The notes: generated by a model from the letters alone, not told the origin. A DNA stretch of 64,000 nt from Mycobacterium senriense (GCF_019668465.1 NZ_AP024828.1:4650001-4714000), one strand, 5' to 3'; counted from the stretch's first letter, positions 32,920-44,925 are shown. Program-made: numbers and translations.

Positions 32920-35267
32920 GTTCCGCCCATCGGTTGCCTGCCGAGTATCTCGTGAAGAACGTAGTCGGTGTCCTCGCCCAGATCCGGCGCACCACGCGCG
33001 ATCCGGGCCGGACGGCGCGCCATTCGCCAGGATGGACCCAGCACCGGTCGCTGGCCCTCGCGGTGATCCGTGACGAAGCGGTACAGCTCGCGGTCCCATA
33101 ACCGTTGATCGGCAATCACATCCACCGCGGTGGCGCTCTTGGCGGCCGGCACCCCCGCCCCGCGCAGTTGCTCGGCGAGTCGCTCCGCGTCCTGGCCTCG
33201 GGTGAGCCGGGCGAGGTCCGCGTCGAGCGCTTCGGCGTGCCGATGTCGCGCCGCGGGCGTGGCGTAGCGGGGCTCGTCGGCCAATGGTGCGGCGCCGAGC
33301 GCCTCGCACAACCGGCGCCACTCGGCGTCGTTCGCGACGGCTACCGCGATCCACGTGCCATCGGCGCACGGGTAGCACCCGTGCGGGCACATGTCCGGAT
33401 TGGCGTTGCCGCTGGGCCCCAGTGGTCGTCCGGTCAGCGATTGCTCCAGCAGGCAGTCACCGATCATCGAAGACAGGGTCTCCACGGCCGACACGTCGAC
33501 GAACTGCCCGGCGCCACTGAGTTCCCGATGCAGCAGCGCCACCACGGCGGCGTAGGCGGCGGCCGCGCCCACCGTCGAGTCGCCGTAGCGCATGCTGGTC
33601 CCGAGCGGCGGCCCACTGGGATAGCCGACCAGTGAGGCCGGTCCGGCCAGCGCGGCAAAGCATGGGGCATAACCGGTTTGGTGACCCATTGGCCCGTCGT
33701 TGCCCCACATCTTGATCGACACCGAGATGATGTCGGGCTTGATCTCGGCGAGCTGTTGGTACCCGAGGCCCTGGCGCTCCATGGCGCCCGGGCGCAGGTT
33801 GTTGATGACGATGTCGCTGCGGGCGATCAGCTCGCGCAGCCTCGCCATTCCCTCGGGCGACTTGATATCCAGGTCCACGCTGAGGATCTCGGGGTTGATG
33901 CTCAAGAAAAACGGTGCATGATTGATGTCGGTGCCGCCGTAGGCGCGCATCTCCTCCGGGTAGGCGGCCGTCTCGATCTTGATGACCTCGGCGCCCAGCA
34001 TCGCCAGCAATTTGCCCGCGTACGGACCGGCCCACACCTTGGTGAGTTCGACGACCCGCACACCTTCCAGCGGTCCGCCCCGGCCATCCCTGGGTGGCTT
34101 CAGTTGCGCCAACTTGACCGTCGGCCCTGTGCGCGGGGAGTCGAGGGTTTCCAGCACCGACCTGGTGTGCTCACCGAAACCGGGTGCGGCACTGACGATT
34201 CGCGCGGGCGACGCGCTGAACGCGTACGGCACGGTCGGATACGCCGCTTCACCCAGCACCGGATGGCGAACCCGCTGGAAGAATCCGCGGTGCCGGTATT
34301 GGGGCGAGTGATGCAGGTCCGCGGCGCCGTTGACGGGCACCAGCGGGACACCGAGCCGCTGAGCCCGTTCCGAGGCCTCCTCTTTGGGCAGCCCGGCGAC
34401 CCAGCCGGCGAAGCCCCGCTGAAACGCGGCGACCTTCTCGGGGGTGACCGAGAACTCCAGCCAGTCATCCTCGAACGTGTCCAGCCATTCGGGATGGCCC
34501 AGCAAGGCTTTCATGCCGGCCCAGTGCGCGCCGCTGGTCATGTAGAGGTAGACGAACCCATCGGCACAGGCGAAGAACGAGGCCGGGCCGGCCTGATCGA
34601 AATCACCCCGCTCACCGTCGGCCGGTACCTCGCCGGTCACGAAGCGACCCAGGATGCAGTCGGCGCGTGAGACCAGCACGGCCTGCTGGGAGATGTCGAT
34701 GAACTCGCCCTGGCCGGTGTGCAGCCGTCCCCACAGCGAGGACGCGACACAAAGCGCCGCCTCCAGCCCGGCTTCGTAGTCGGCCAGAAAGCGGCCCGGT
34801 CCCTGCAGCGGAGGCTTGCCGACGTCCGGGTGGCTCGGCGTGTGATACCCCCACCCGCTCGCGTGGAACACGTTGATGCTCCGGGCATTATCGAACTCCG
34901 CGGCCACCCCGTAGCCGTACGGGGTGATGGAGCAGCAGACCACCGACGGGTGCCGCGCGGACCAGTCCGTGGCCCGGCCATCGATGACCGCGTCCGCGGT
35001 TTCGATCAACCGGTGCAGGCGCTCGGCGTCGGCCGTCGAGCCGAGATCGAGGACGACGGAGCGCTTGTTGGTGTTGAGGTAGGCGAACAACGCGCTGCCT
35101 TCGCACCCGTCGGCGAGCAGGGGCGCCATGGCGCGGGTCGCGCTGCCGCGCTTCGGCGCCTCGATCTTGATGACCTCGGCGCCGAAGTCGGCCAGCAGCT
35201 TCCCGCAGTACTCCCCCGCGACGGATTCGGCTACCTCAACGACCCTGATACCCGTCAGCGCGGACAT
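32916..35267 (-). CDS. Class III CoA-transferase, tandem two-domain fusion (CaiB/BaiF type)
   Basis: A 783-residue protein containing two complete family III CoA-transferase units in one chain; single-domain relatives are about 400 residues. Unit 1 starts LTGIRVVEVAESVAGEYCGK and unit 2 starts at about 399 with LEGVRVVELTKVWAGPYAGK. Each keeps the candidate catalytic aspartate that forms the aspartyl-CoA thioester: D163 in LADYEAGLEA and D563 in YGDSTVGAAA. Normal enzymes are interlocked homodimers, so a fused chain could act as a pseudo-dimer. These enzymes move CoA between carboxylic acids. The gene lies 19 bases after the crotonase gene and overlaps the SDR gene by four bases. Substrates unknown. 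Confidence 0.92.
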   Translation of the reverse strand: MSALTGIRVVEVAESVAGEYCGKLLADFGAEVIKIEAPKRGSATRAMAPLLADGCEGSALFAYLNTNKRSVVLDLGSTADAERLHRLIETADAVIDGRATDWSARHPSVVCCSITPYGYGVAAEFDNARSINVFHASGWGYHTPSHPDVGKPPLQGPGRFLADYEAGLEAALCVASSLWGRLHTGQGEFIDISQQAVLVSRADCILGRFVTGEVPADGERGDFDQAGPASFFACADGFVYLYMTSGAHWAGMKALLGHPEWLDTFEDDWLEFSVTPEKVAAFQRGFAGWVAGLPKEEASERAQRLGVPLVPVNGAADLHHSPQYRHRGFFQRVRHPVLGEAAYPTVPYAFSASPARIVSAAPGFGEHTRSVLETLDSPRTGPTVKLAQLKPPRDGRGGPLEGVRVVELTKVWAGPYAGKLLAMLGAEVIKIETAAYPEEMRAYGGTDINHAPFFLSINPEILSVDLDIKSPEGMARLRELIARSDIVINNLRPGAMERQGLGYQQLAEIKPDIISVSIKMWGNDGPMGHQTGYAPCFAALAGPASLVGYPSGPPLGTSMRYGDSTVGAAAAYAAVVALLHRELSGAGQFVDVSAVETLSSMIGDCLLEQSLTGRPLGPSGNANPDMCPHGCYPCADGTWIAVAVANDAEWRRLCEALGAAPLADEPRYATPAARHRHAEALDADLARLTRGQDAERLAEQLRGAGVPAAKSATAVDVIADQRLWDRELYRFVTDHREGQRPVLGPSWRMARRPARIARGAPDLGEDTDYVLHEILGRQPMGGT

Positions 35268-35286
35268 GCACGCCCCGCCAAAACGG

Positions 35287-36255
35287 TCAGGGCTTCGCGC
35301 GGCCCGAGCGGCTGAGGCGCCACTCCGGCGGGAAGTTCATGTCGTTGTCCTTGACCACGTTGTTGAGGCCCTTGTTGAAAGTGCCTTCCGTGAGGTCGAC
35401 TTCTTGCGCGTCGTTCTGGATCATCGGCAGCATGCCCTCGACCATGCCGGTCAGCAGGCTGCCGAAGTACTCACCCTTGTGCTGCTTGTACAGCTCGAGG
35501 AAGGTCTTCTGTACCGCGACCGTGTCGGTCGGGCGGGACCGTGAGCATGCCATGGCGTACTTCTCGGTCTCGGCTTCCAGCTGGTCACGTGGCACCACGC
35601 TGTTGACGAAGCCGCAGTCGTACATTTCCTTTGCGCTGAACGGCCTTCCGGTGAACAGCATCTCGGAGAACTTGCGCAGGCCCATCGTCTCGGCCCACCA
35701 CCACAGCCGCGGTCCCCAGCCCACGTACCGGAAGGCGGGGTGACCGAACAGGGCGTCGTCGGAGGAGATAACCAGATCGGCGTCGCCGGCCTGGTAGAAG
35801 TGCCACCCGTAGCAGTAGCCCTTGGCCTCGATGATGCTGATCTTCCGAAGCTCCTGCAGCGGACGGTTTCCGGCGCGGGCCTTGGCGTAGAAGTCGGTGA
35901 CGGTGGACAGGTAGCGGTACGAACCACCCGGCGGGTACTTGACGTCGTCATCGTTGATCGCGAGCTCGTGATGCAGCGGGAGACCGGGGTTCTCCAGCAT
36001 GGGGCGCTGCTCGGGCAGGTCGCCGCCGCTGCCGAAATCCTGTCCCTCGCCGCGGATCACGACCACCTTGACGTCGTCGTCCACGTTGCACTTGTGGATC
36101 AGGTCCGCGTAGTTCTGCCGCATGCCCAGACTGGTGGCGTTCTGCGCGTCGGGACGATCGAAGGTGATGTAGGCGATCCGGTTCTTCTTGTCCTTTTCGA
36201 ACCTGATGTACTGCTCGGCTTCCTTCTTCAGCTTTTCGTAGTCATATTCGGGCAT
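35287..36255 (-). CDS. Enoyl-CoA hydratase/isomerase family protein (crotonase)
   Basis: A 322-residue crotonase-fold protein, longer than typical (about 260), with an N-terminal extension rich in Lys and Glu and an insertion before the second oxyanion motif. The first oxyanion-hole segment is EGQDFGSGGDLPEQ; the second, IEAKGYCYGWHFYQAGDADL, has unusual aromatic residues where Gly-Gly is normal. GHPAFRYVGWGPRLWWWAET stands at the active-site region. Such divergent crotonases often act on bulky substrates such as steroid or aromatic CoA esters. It lies between the mycofactocin-type SDR (29-base gap) and the CoA-transferase (19-base gap) in one operon. Exact reaction unknown. Confidence 0.87.
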   Translation of the reverse strand: MPEYDYEKLKKEAEQYIRFEKDKKNRIAYITFDRPDAQNATSLGMRQNYADLIHKCNVDDDVKVVVIRGEGQDFGSGGDLPEQRPMLENPGLPLHHELAINDDDVKYPPGGSYRYLSTVTDFYAKARAGNRPLQELRKISIIEAKGYCYGWHFYQAGDADLVISSDDALFGHPAFRYVGWGPRLWWWAETMGLRKFSEMLFTGRPFSAKEMYDCGFVNSVVPRDQLEAETEKYAMACSRSRPTDTVAVQKTFLELYKQHKGEYFGSLLTGMVEGMLPMIQNDAQEVDLTEGTFNKGLNNVVKDNDMNFPPEWRLSRSGRAKP

Positions 36256-36284
36256 GGGCTTCTTCTTTCACTTGGGGCTGACGC

Positions 36285-37121
36285 CTATTTGAGCAAGCTG
36301 CCCGCATCGACGGGAAGCGAAACGCCGGTGACATAACGAGACTCGTCAGAGGCGAGGAACAGGACAGCATTGCTGATGTCGGTGGCTTCCACCCAAGGCA
36401 CCGGCAGTGTGTGCATCATTTGCGAGATGGGGGCGAAGTCGTCCGGTCCGGGATTCTCCAGATCCGGGCGAAAGAGCCGATAGGTGTTGTCGTTCATCAC
36501 CATCGTGGTGCTGACCTGGGTGGGCAGCACCGCATTGACCCTGATCATATGCGGGCCCAACTCGACGGCGAAGGCCCGCATCAGCCCGATGACGCCGTGC
36601 TTGGCGGCGATGTAATGCCCGGTGTTCGGGTAGGCCTTGCGGCCGCCCACCGAACTGGTGAGCACGATGGAGCCACCGCGGCCACCCGAAAGGACATGCG
36701 GCACACCCGCTTTGACGGTATGCCATACGTCGCTGAGGTTGATGTCGATCATGTCCTGCCACACGTCCTCGCGGATCTTGTGCAGCTTCCTGCCATCGGT
36801 GCCGACGCCCGCGTTGGCGACGATGATGTCGAGACGGCCGAGCTGTTCGACCCCGCTGTCCACCGCGGCTTTCAGCGCGTCGTAGTCGCGGACGTCCACC
36901 TGGGCGGTCACGATGCGCCGGTCGAGGTTCTTGACCAGATCCGCAGTCTCGGCAAGGTCTTCCGGTGTCGAGTGCGGATAGGCCAGGTTGTCGATCGGCC
37001 CGCAGACGTCGATCGCGATGATGTCGGCGCCCTCCTGCGCCAGGCGGAGGGCGTGACTGCGGCCCTGACCGCGCGCGGCGCCGCTGATGAAGGCGACCTT
37101 GCCGTCGACCCGGCCGGCCAT
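36285..37121 (-). CDS. Mycofactocin-coupled SDR family oxidoreductase
   Basis: A 278-residue SDR of the mycofactocin-associated group, recognised by the cofactor motif SGAARGQGRSHALRLAQEGA, the long loop after strand 2 (IDVCGPIDNLAYPHSTPEDL), the segment IVANAGVGTDGRKLHK, and YIAAKHGVIGLMRAF as Tyr-x-x-x-Lys region. Members hold NAD(H) tightly and pass electrons to the peptide cofactor mycofactocin rather than to free NAD. ATG 37121 shares one base with the P450 stop (TGATG), so it is translationally coupled to the P450. Substrate is likely the alcohol made by that P450, which is an inference. Confidence 0.88.
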   Translation of the reverse strand: MAGRVDGKVAFISGAARGQGRSHALRLAQEGADIIAIDVCGPIDNLAYPHSTPEDLAETADLVKNLDRRIVTAQVDVRDYDALKAAVDSGVEQLGRLDIIVANAGVGTDGRKLHKIREDVWQDMIDINLSDVWHTVKAGVPHVLSGGRGGSIVLTSSVGGRKAYPNTGHYIAAKHGVIGLMRAFAVELGPHMIRVNAVLPTQVSTTMVMNDNTYRLFRPDLENPGPDDFAPISQMMHTLPVPWVEATDISNAVLFLASDESRYVTGVSLPVDAGSLLK

Positions 37122-38323
37122 CAGGGCACCAGCGTCGGCAGCGTTTCCCAGCCCCGCACCGACGATGTCGGGCTGAGCGTGGCGTTGGCCAGGTCGGGCT
37201 CCCACTCCGGGAACCGCTTGAGGATTTCTTCCAGGGCGACCCGGCCTTCCAGCCGGGCCAGTGCCGAACCCAGGCAGAAGTGGGCGCCGACGCTGAACGT
37301 GAGGTGCGGCCGGGCGGCGCGGTGAATATTGAATTCGCCCGCGTCGGGACCGAATTGCCGCTCGTCGCGGCAGGCGGCGCCGATCAGCATCAGCATCACA
37401 CTGCCTTCCGGGACCGTCTGGTCATACACACTGACATCACGCGTCACATAACGCGCCATGTGCGGCGCGGGCGGCTCGAAGCGCAGCAGCTCCTCGATCG
37501 CCTGCGGGATGAGCGCCGGATTGTCGACAAGTTCGCGGCGCTGGTCGGGGTGCTCCGCGAGAACCTTGCCGGCCCAACCGATCAACCGCGTCGTCGTTTC
37601 GTTGCCGGCCCCGGCCACGACATTGAGGTACACCAGGATTTCCTCGCGCCTCAACCGCCTCGTGGTACCGGTCTCGTCGACGAATTCGACGTTGAGCAAC
37701 TCGGTCATGATGTCGTCGGACGGATTCTCCGCCCGCCAGTCGATGTAGGCCTCGAACTGCTCGCCCACCGACAAGCCATGCTCGGCGGCACTCATCGGCT
37801 TGCCTGGCTCGGTGCGTAGCTGGGCGTTACCGCGATCGCGGATGAATTCCTGGTCTTCTTCGGGAATCCCGAGGAGTGCGCTGATGACCTTCATGGGCAT
37901 GATCGCGCCCAGGTCCGTGACGAAGTCGAACCGACCGGAGCCCACCAACGGATCCAGCGATTGCGCGCAGAACTCACGGATCATCGGCTCGAGCGCGGCG
38001 ATCTTGCGGGGGGTGAACATCCGCGACAGCAGCTTGCGGTGCACGTCGTGGATCGGCGGATCCTCGAAGATCAGCATGCCCGACGGGATTTCGAGGTTGG
38101 CCTTGATCAGTTCCATGATCACGCCCCGCGCGGAGCTGTATGTGGCGTAGTCGATGATGCCCTTGTTGACATCGGCAAACCGGCTCAACGCGTAGAAATC
38201 GTATTCGGCGTTGTAGTAGAGCGGTGCCTCGTCGCGCAGCCGCTTGAACATGGGATACGGGTCGGCAATCAACTCGACATCGTATGGATCGAAACGAACA
38301 TGGCTATCGGTGCTCGCCGTCAC
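37121..38323 (-). CDS. Cytochrome P450
   Basis: A 400-residue P450 with I-helix motif AGAGNETTTR (the usual acidic residue is Asn in GNETT), ExxR in EELLRFEPP with HMARYVTRD downstream, and the heme loop FSVGAHFCLGSALA with Cys350 as ligand. Asparagine before Glu-Thr-Thr is common in several mycobacterial CYP families. It is the first enzyme gene of a six-gene operon and is followed by a mycofactocin-type SDR. The operator CTCTA-N6-TAGAG lies about 170 bases upstream of its start, matching the one before the TetR gene, so it is probably repressed by that TetR protein. No ferredoxin gene is adjacent. Confidence 0.92.
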   Translation of the reverse strand: MTASTDSHVRFDPYDVELIADPYPMFKRLRDEAPLYYNAEYDFYALSRFADVNKGIIDYATYSSARGVIMELIKANLEIPSGMLIFEDPPIHDVHRKLLSRMFTPRKIAALEPMIREFCAQSLDPLVGSGRFDFVTDLGAIMPMKVISALLGIPEEDQEFIRDRGNAQLRTEPGKPMSAAEHGLSVGEQFEAYIDWRAENPSDDIMTELLNVEFVDETGTTRRLRREEILVYLNVVAGAGNETTTRLIGWAGKVLAEHPDQRRELVDNPALIPQAIEELLRFEPPAPHMARYVTRDVSVYDQTVPEGSVMLMLIGAACRDERQFGPDAGEFNIHRAARPHLTFSVGAHFCLGSALARLEGRVALEEILKRFPEWEPDLANATLSPTSSVRGWETLPTLVP

Positions 38324-38494
38324 GAAATCCCTCCTACCGCTGCAGTTTTAGTTGCCCGCACGACCTGCACCAGGGCTAGCGCTGCCAGCGTCGCAGCGCT
38401 GGATTCGGTCCGGGCAATTTCTACACTCCGCTTAATTGCGTCGCTCTGACTTCTGCACAAGCTCCGCTGAAAACGGCGCATGAACGTGGGCTTA

Positions 38495-38510
38495 CTCTAT
38501 TCTCGTAGAG
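38495..38510 (-). promoter_or_regulatory. TetR operator and -10 region upstream of the P450 operon
   Basis: CTCTA-N6-TAGAG is a perfect 5-base inverted repeat. On the minus strand its edge forms TAGAGT, a good -10 box, so binding would block transcription toward the P450 gene. The same element, with one arm base changed, lies before the TetR gene at 39279-39294. Over 18 aligned bases (TACTCTAT..TCGTAG.G) the two sites differ at only three. Confidence 0.65.
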
Positions 38511-38572
38511 AACCATACAGCGGATGCCGTGGCAAGATCCATAGCCCCGTACGCCGTGTTCTTGCGGCGTCC

Positions 38573-39256
38573 TCACGCGGACCCGGCCGCCCCGCGGCGC
38601 AACACCCGCAGGCCGCCGGCCTGGGTCAGCCGCCCCTTGTCCGGACTCTTCAGGATGCCGACGGCGATCGCCGACAGGATCCCGTCGAGCTGTTCGGCGC
38701 TGTCGATGATCCGGTCGCCATGCGCGAACCGCTGCAGCAGGCCGTTGATGAACGTCAACGTGACATTGCTCAGATCCTCGACGACGGCCGGATCCAGGTC
38801 CGCACCGTGCGGCATCAGCTGCACCAAGATCTCCCGGTGCAGCTTGGTGAACTCGTCGGTGGCCTGCTGCAGAATCGCGGCCAGAGCGGGGTCGCGGGTG
38901 GCCTGCATGGTCAGCTCATAGCGGGCCCTGGTCCGATACAGCTGCGGATCGCTGCCGGCCTGGATGACCACCTGCGACAACCGCGACGGTGTGCGATCCG
39001 CACCGGCGCCATCGGAGCTGTCCGCGATTGCCTGCAGCTCGGCGAGGTCGAGCTCGGCCGAGCGCTCGGCCACCGCGCGCAACAGCGCCGACCGGGTGCG
39101 GAAATAGAAAGAGGTGGTGCCGTCCGGCACCCCGGCCGCGCGGTCGACCTTCAGATGGCTCAGGCCCTTAGCCCCGTCATCGGCCAACAACTGGATCGCC
39201 GCGTCGCACAGATCGCGGCGGCGCTCGGCGGGGTTGGGCTTTCGGCGTTTGTCCAT
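38573..39256 (-). CDS. TetR family transcriptional regulator of the P450 operon
   Basis: A 227-residue regulator with a TetR DNA-binding domain (RRRDLCDAAIQLLADDG, then HLKVDRAAGVPDGTTSFYF as helix-turn-helix). ATG 39256 is preceded by GGAAG. It is on the same strand as, and upstream of, the P450 gene, with 249 bases between them. Two near-identical operators, one before this gene and one before the P450 gene, make autoregulation plus control of the operon very likely. The ligand would be a substrate or intermediate of the P450-CoA transferase pathway. Confidence 0.9.
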   Translation of the reverse strand: MDKRRKPNPAERRRDLCDAAIQLLADDGAKGLSHLKVDRAAGVPDGTTSFYFRTRSALLRAVAERSAELDLAELQAIADSSDGAGADRTPSRLSQVVIQAGSDPQLYRTRARYELTMQATRDPALAAILQQATDEFTKLHREILVQLMPHGADLDPAVVEDLSNVTLTFINGLLQRFAHGDRIIDSAEQLDGILSAIAVGILKSPDKGRLTQAGGLRVLRRGAAGSA

Positions 39257-39278
39257 AATCTTCCAGACAGCGACCCTA

Positions 39279-39294
39279 CTCTATATTCGTAGTG
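39279..39294 (-). promoter_or_regulatory. TetR operator and -10 region upstream of the TetR gene
   Basis: CTCTA-N6-TAGTG, the partner of the site at 38495-38510. On the minus strand it contains TAGAGT within TATAGAGT, a strong -10 candidate, placed 22-38 bases before the TetR start codon. This arrangement is typical of autorepression. Confidence 0.62.
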
Positions 39295-39466
39295 TCAGTA
39301 AAGAGCGCGCTGCCGAGCACGCCGGAATGCCACATGCGTGCAGGCCAAGAGGCTGCGGCAACCTTCGTCGAATTGCGCCAATTCGACGCGGCGCGCCAGC
39401 GGGCACCAAAGAAATTGCGGTGCAGGAGTTCCCGTCGGACATGGAATCAATAATCCTGCCGGAAGG

Positions 39467-39490
39467 GTGCCCGGTAGAGTGCCCGGTAGA
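39467..39490 (+). repeat. Tandem 12-bp duplication that doubles a -10 box
   Basis: GTGCCCGGTAGA occurs twice in tandem and GTGC begins a third unit. Each junction creates TAGAGT (39475-39480 and 39487-39492), a good mycobacterial -10 box. The second lies nine bases before ATG 39502 of the lipoprotein gene, so its transcript would have almost no leader. Confidence 0.7.
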
Positions 39491-39501
39491 GTGCATCGAA
39501 G

Positions 39502-40110
39502 ATGATCCACCGTCGATTCAGCGCGCGTAGTGCCGCCTCCTGGCTTGGGTGTATCTGCCTGCTCGCGGCAGTGATGTGTGGCTGTCAGCAGACGCACAAG
39601 CCTGCGCCGTCCACCTCGTCGATCACCGCGCCGCCCAGCACGACCGCGCCGCCACCCCCGCCACCGCCTCCGGTCGTGAAGATTGCGCCGTTGCCGGTCC
39701 GGCCGGTGACGAAATCGCAGCCGACGACGCCAGCCGTGAAGTGCCCGGCCACGGATCCGAACACTCCCGCAAAGCCCACCGACGTCCTCACCACCTGTGA
39801 CATCGGGCGAACCACGGTCTATACGTTGGGCCCCGAGACCATGCAGCTCGGACTCGTCCGCGTCGACCCACCGAAGTCGTTGACCGCGGATTATTACGAG
39901 CTGACTCTCGTGCTGGATCCGCCATCGGCGGCCGCGTGGACCACCTTCACGGGCGCGCATCTGCAGGACCACATGGCCTTCGTCCGGGACGACATGGTCC
40001 TGGAAGCACCGATCATCGAACAACCGGCCACGTCCGGGCGGATCGTCCTGACCACCCAAACAGCCCCGGGCGCGGCGCAATTGGCCCAATTGGTGGGTCG
40101 TCCCGCGTGA
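39502..40110 (+). CDS. Exported protein with SecDF P1-head-like domain, probable lipoprotein
   Basis: A 202-residue protein. The signal sequence SWLGCICLLAAVMCGC could be cleaved as a lipoprotein at one of two cysteines, though the lipobox is not ideal. A Pro/Thr/Ser-rich linker (about 33-75, with eight consecutive prolines) leads to the C-terminal domain (about 80-200). That domain has YYELTLVLDPPSAAAWTTF, LQDHMAFVRDDMVLEAP and SGRIVLTT, the pattern of the SecD/SecF periplasmic P1 head. In mycobacteria such stand-alone head domains occur in surface proteins of unknown function. Transcription probably starts from the duplicated -10 boxes just upstream. Confidence 0.78.
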   Translation: MIHRRFSARSAASWLGCICLLAAVMCGCQQTHKPAPSTSSITAPPSTTAPPPPPPPPVVKIAPLPVRPVTKSQPTTPAVKCPATDPNTPAKPTDVLTTCDIGRTTVYTLGPETMQLGLVRVDPPKSLTADYYELTLVLDPPSAAAWTTFTGAHLQDHMAFVRDDMVLEAPIIEQPATSGRIVLTTQTAPGAAQLAQLVGRPA

Positions 40111-40152
40111 CGTGCTCGAGGCGCCCGGACACGTCTCGGAGACGCATTCAGC

Positions 40153-40187
40153 TTGCCACACCTGAATTTCCAGTTAGGGTCAGCGGA
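40153..40187 (+). promoter_or_regulatory. Promoter with leaderless ATG start
   Basis: TTGCCA (40153-40158), a 16-base spacer and TAGGGT (40175-40180) form a -35/-10 pair. Seven bases after the -10 box is the A of ATG 40187, so the methyltransferase mRNA is predicted to be leaderless. No ribosome binding site is seen. Confidence 0.55.
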
Positions 40188-40852
40188 TGGGGCAGGTAAC
40201 GGACCGCTGGCGCGCCGCTCGGCTGGCATCGGCGTTGTATAACACGGCTGCAATACATGACAGTGTCGCTGCGGTGGGCGCAAAAGCGTTGTGGGGATTG
40301 ACATTACACGACCTCCTGCAAGAGGTTCAGCGTGTCGGTGAAGCTCGCGCCGGCGTCCATGTACTTGACATCCCGTGCGGTGGTGGCTTTGCCTTTCGTG
40401 GCTTGCGCTCTGGACAGGATTGCCGCTATGTGGCCGCCGACATTTCCTCGGACATGCTGAGGCGGGCGCGCAGCCGGGCAACTCAGCTGGGTGTGGCCGA
40501 CCTGATGGAGTTCACCGAGGCCGATGTCACAGATTTACCCTTCCAGGACAACACCTTTGACCTGGCATTGACATTCAACGGTCTGCATTGTCTTCCTGAC
40601 CCGCGAGCGGCGGTTTTCGAGTTAGCCCGCGTGCTCAAGCCGGGTGGGATTCTTCGCGGGAGCACGTGTGTACGTGGTCGCGGCCGGCGTCAGGATCGTT
40701 TTGTGACGGCGTTGCAGGCGGCGGGCTTCTTTGGGATCACGCCCCAGGCCGGTGACGTGCGGCGCTGGCTCAAAGATGCGGGACTCGAAGTCTTGGTTGC
40801 ACGGCACAGTGGTTCAGTCGAGCTATTTGAGGCCCTTCGACCCAGCGCGTGA
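40187..40852 (+). CDS. Class I SAM-dependent methyltransferase (UbiE/MenG-like fold)
   Basis: A 221-residue methyltransferase. Motif I is VLDIPCGGGFAFRGL, followed by YVAADISSDML (ribose-binding aspartate), the acid residue in FTEADVTDLPF, motif FDLALTFNGLHCLPD and the post-motif ARVLKPGGILRGSTC. These are typical for small-molecule C- or O-methyltransferases of the Methyltransf_11 group. The codon use looks slightly less GC-biased than in neighbouring genes. It is convergent with the arylsulfatase gene, 12 bases apart. Substrate unknown. Confidence 0.87.
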   Translation: MGQVTDRWRAARLASALYNTAAIHDSVAAVGAKALWGLTLHDLLQEVQRVGEARAGVHVLDIPCGGGFAFRGLRSGQDCRYVAADISSDMLRRARSRATQLGVADLMEFTEADVTDLPFQDNTFDLALTFNGLHCLPDPRAAVFELARVLKPGGILRGSTCVRGRGRRQDRFVTALQAAGFFGITPQAGDVRRWLKDAGLEVLVARHSGSVELFEALRPSA

Positions 40853-40864
40853 TCGAGCAGCGGG

Positions 40865-44426
<3,562 letters not shown>

Positions 44427-44430
<4 letters not shown>

Positions 44431-44894
44431 GGCTTTTTCCTTTTCCGATACTCGGTCCACATCTTCATGAGCTGATCGCCGTAGGCCTGGGTGCAGAACT
44501 CACAGAAGTCGCGGAAGTCCTCGACGCGCTGGCGCTGTTCGGCGCGGTCCTCGCCCAGCACCGACAGTGCGAACTCGGCGGGTTCGATGCCCAGCCGCAT
44601 CAGTGACAGCTGCGTCTCCAGGACGCTGGTGAACCCGCCTGGCCGCACGCGGTAGAGGTGCTGACGGTTGGAGCTGGGCAACCGCTCGACCATGCCGCCG
44701 TCCAGCAGTTGGCGGGCGACGGTGCTGATCGAGGCCTTGCTCACCGATAACGCCTCGGTCAGCTGGGTCAACGACTGCTGCGGCGGATCACAGATCAGCA
44801 GCCAGCCATATACCCGGCCCATGGTGCGGGTTGCGCCGAGGAGCTCGAAGAACAGCCCGAGGCGGTCGACGAACTCGGCCTCTTCCGGGGACAT
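44427..44894 (-). CDS. MarR/GbsR-type transcriptional regulator
   Basis: A 155-residue winged-helix protein. SLTQLTEALSVSKASISTVA is the helix-turn-helix and LLDGGMVERLPSSNRQHLYR forms the wing; the start EAEFVDRLGLFFELLGATRT and GRVYGWLLICDP match the GbsR subgroup of MarR-like proteins. The C-terminal helix contains CEFC and a basic end (RKRKKP). An 18-bp palindrome overlaps its own -10 box (44908-44925), which implies autorepression. The gene forms a two-gene operon with the TcmP-like methyltransferase. GGAGG precedes ATG 44894. Confidence 0.88.
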
Positions 44895-44907
44895 AAGCCT
44901 CCAGTTC

Positions 44908-44925
44908 GTTCAGTACATACTAAAC
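44908..44925 (-). promoter_or_regulatory. 18-bp operator palindrome overlapping the promoter of the GbsR-type gene
   Basis: GTTCAGTACATACTAAAC matches its reverse complement at 14 of 18 positions, with AGTA and TACT arms perfect. On the minus strand it contains TAGTAT, a -10 box. The site is 14-31 bases before the start codon of the regulator, ideal for autorepression. Confidence 0.6.
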
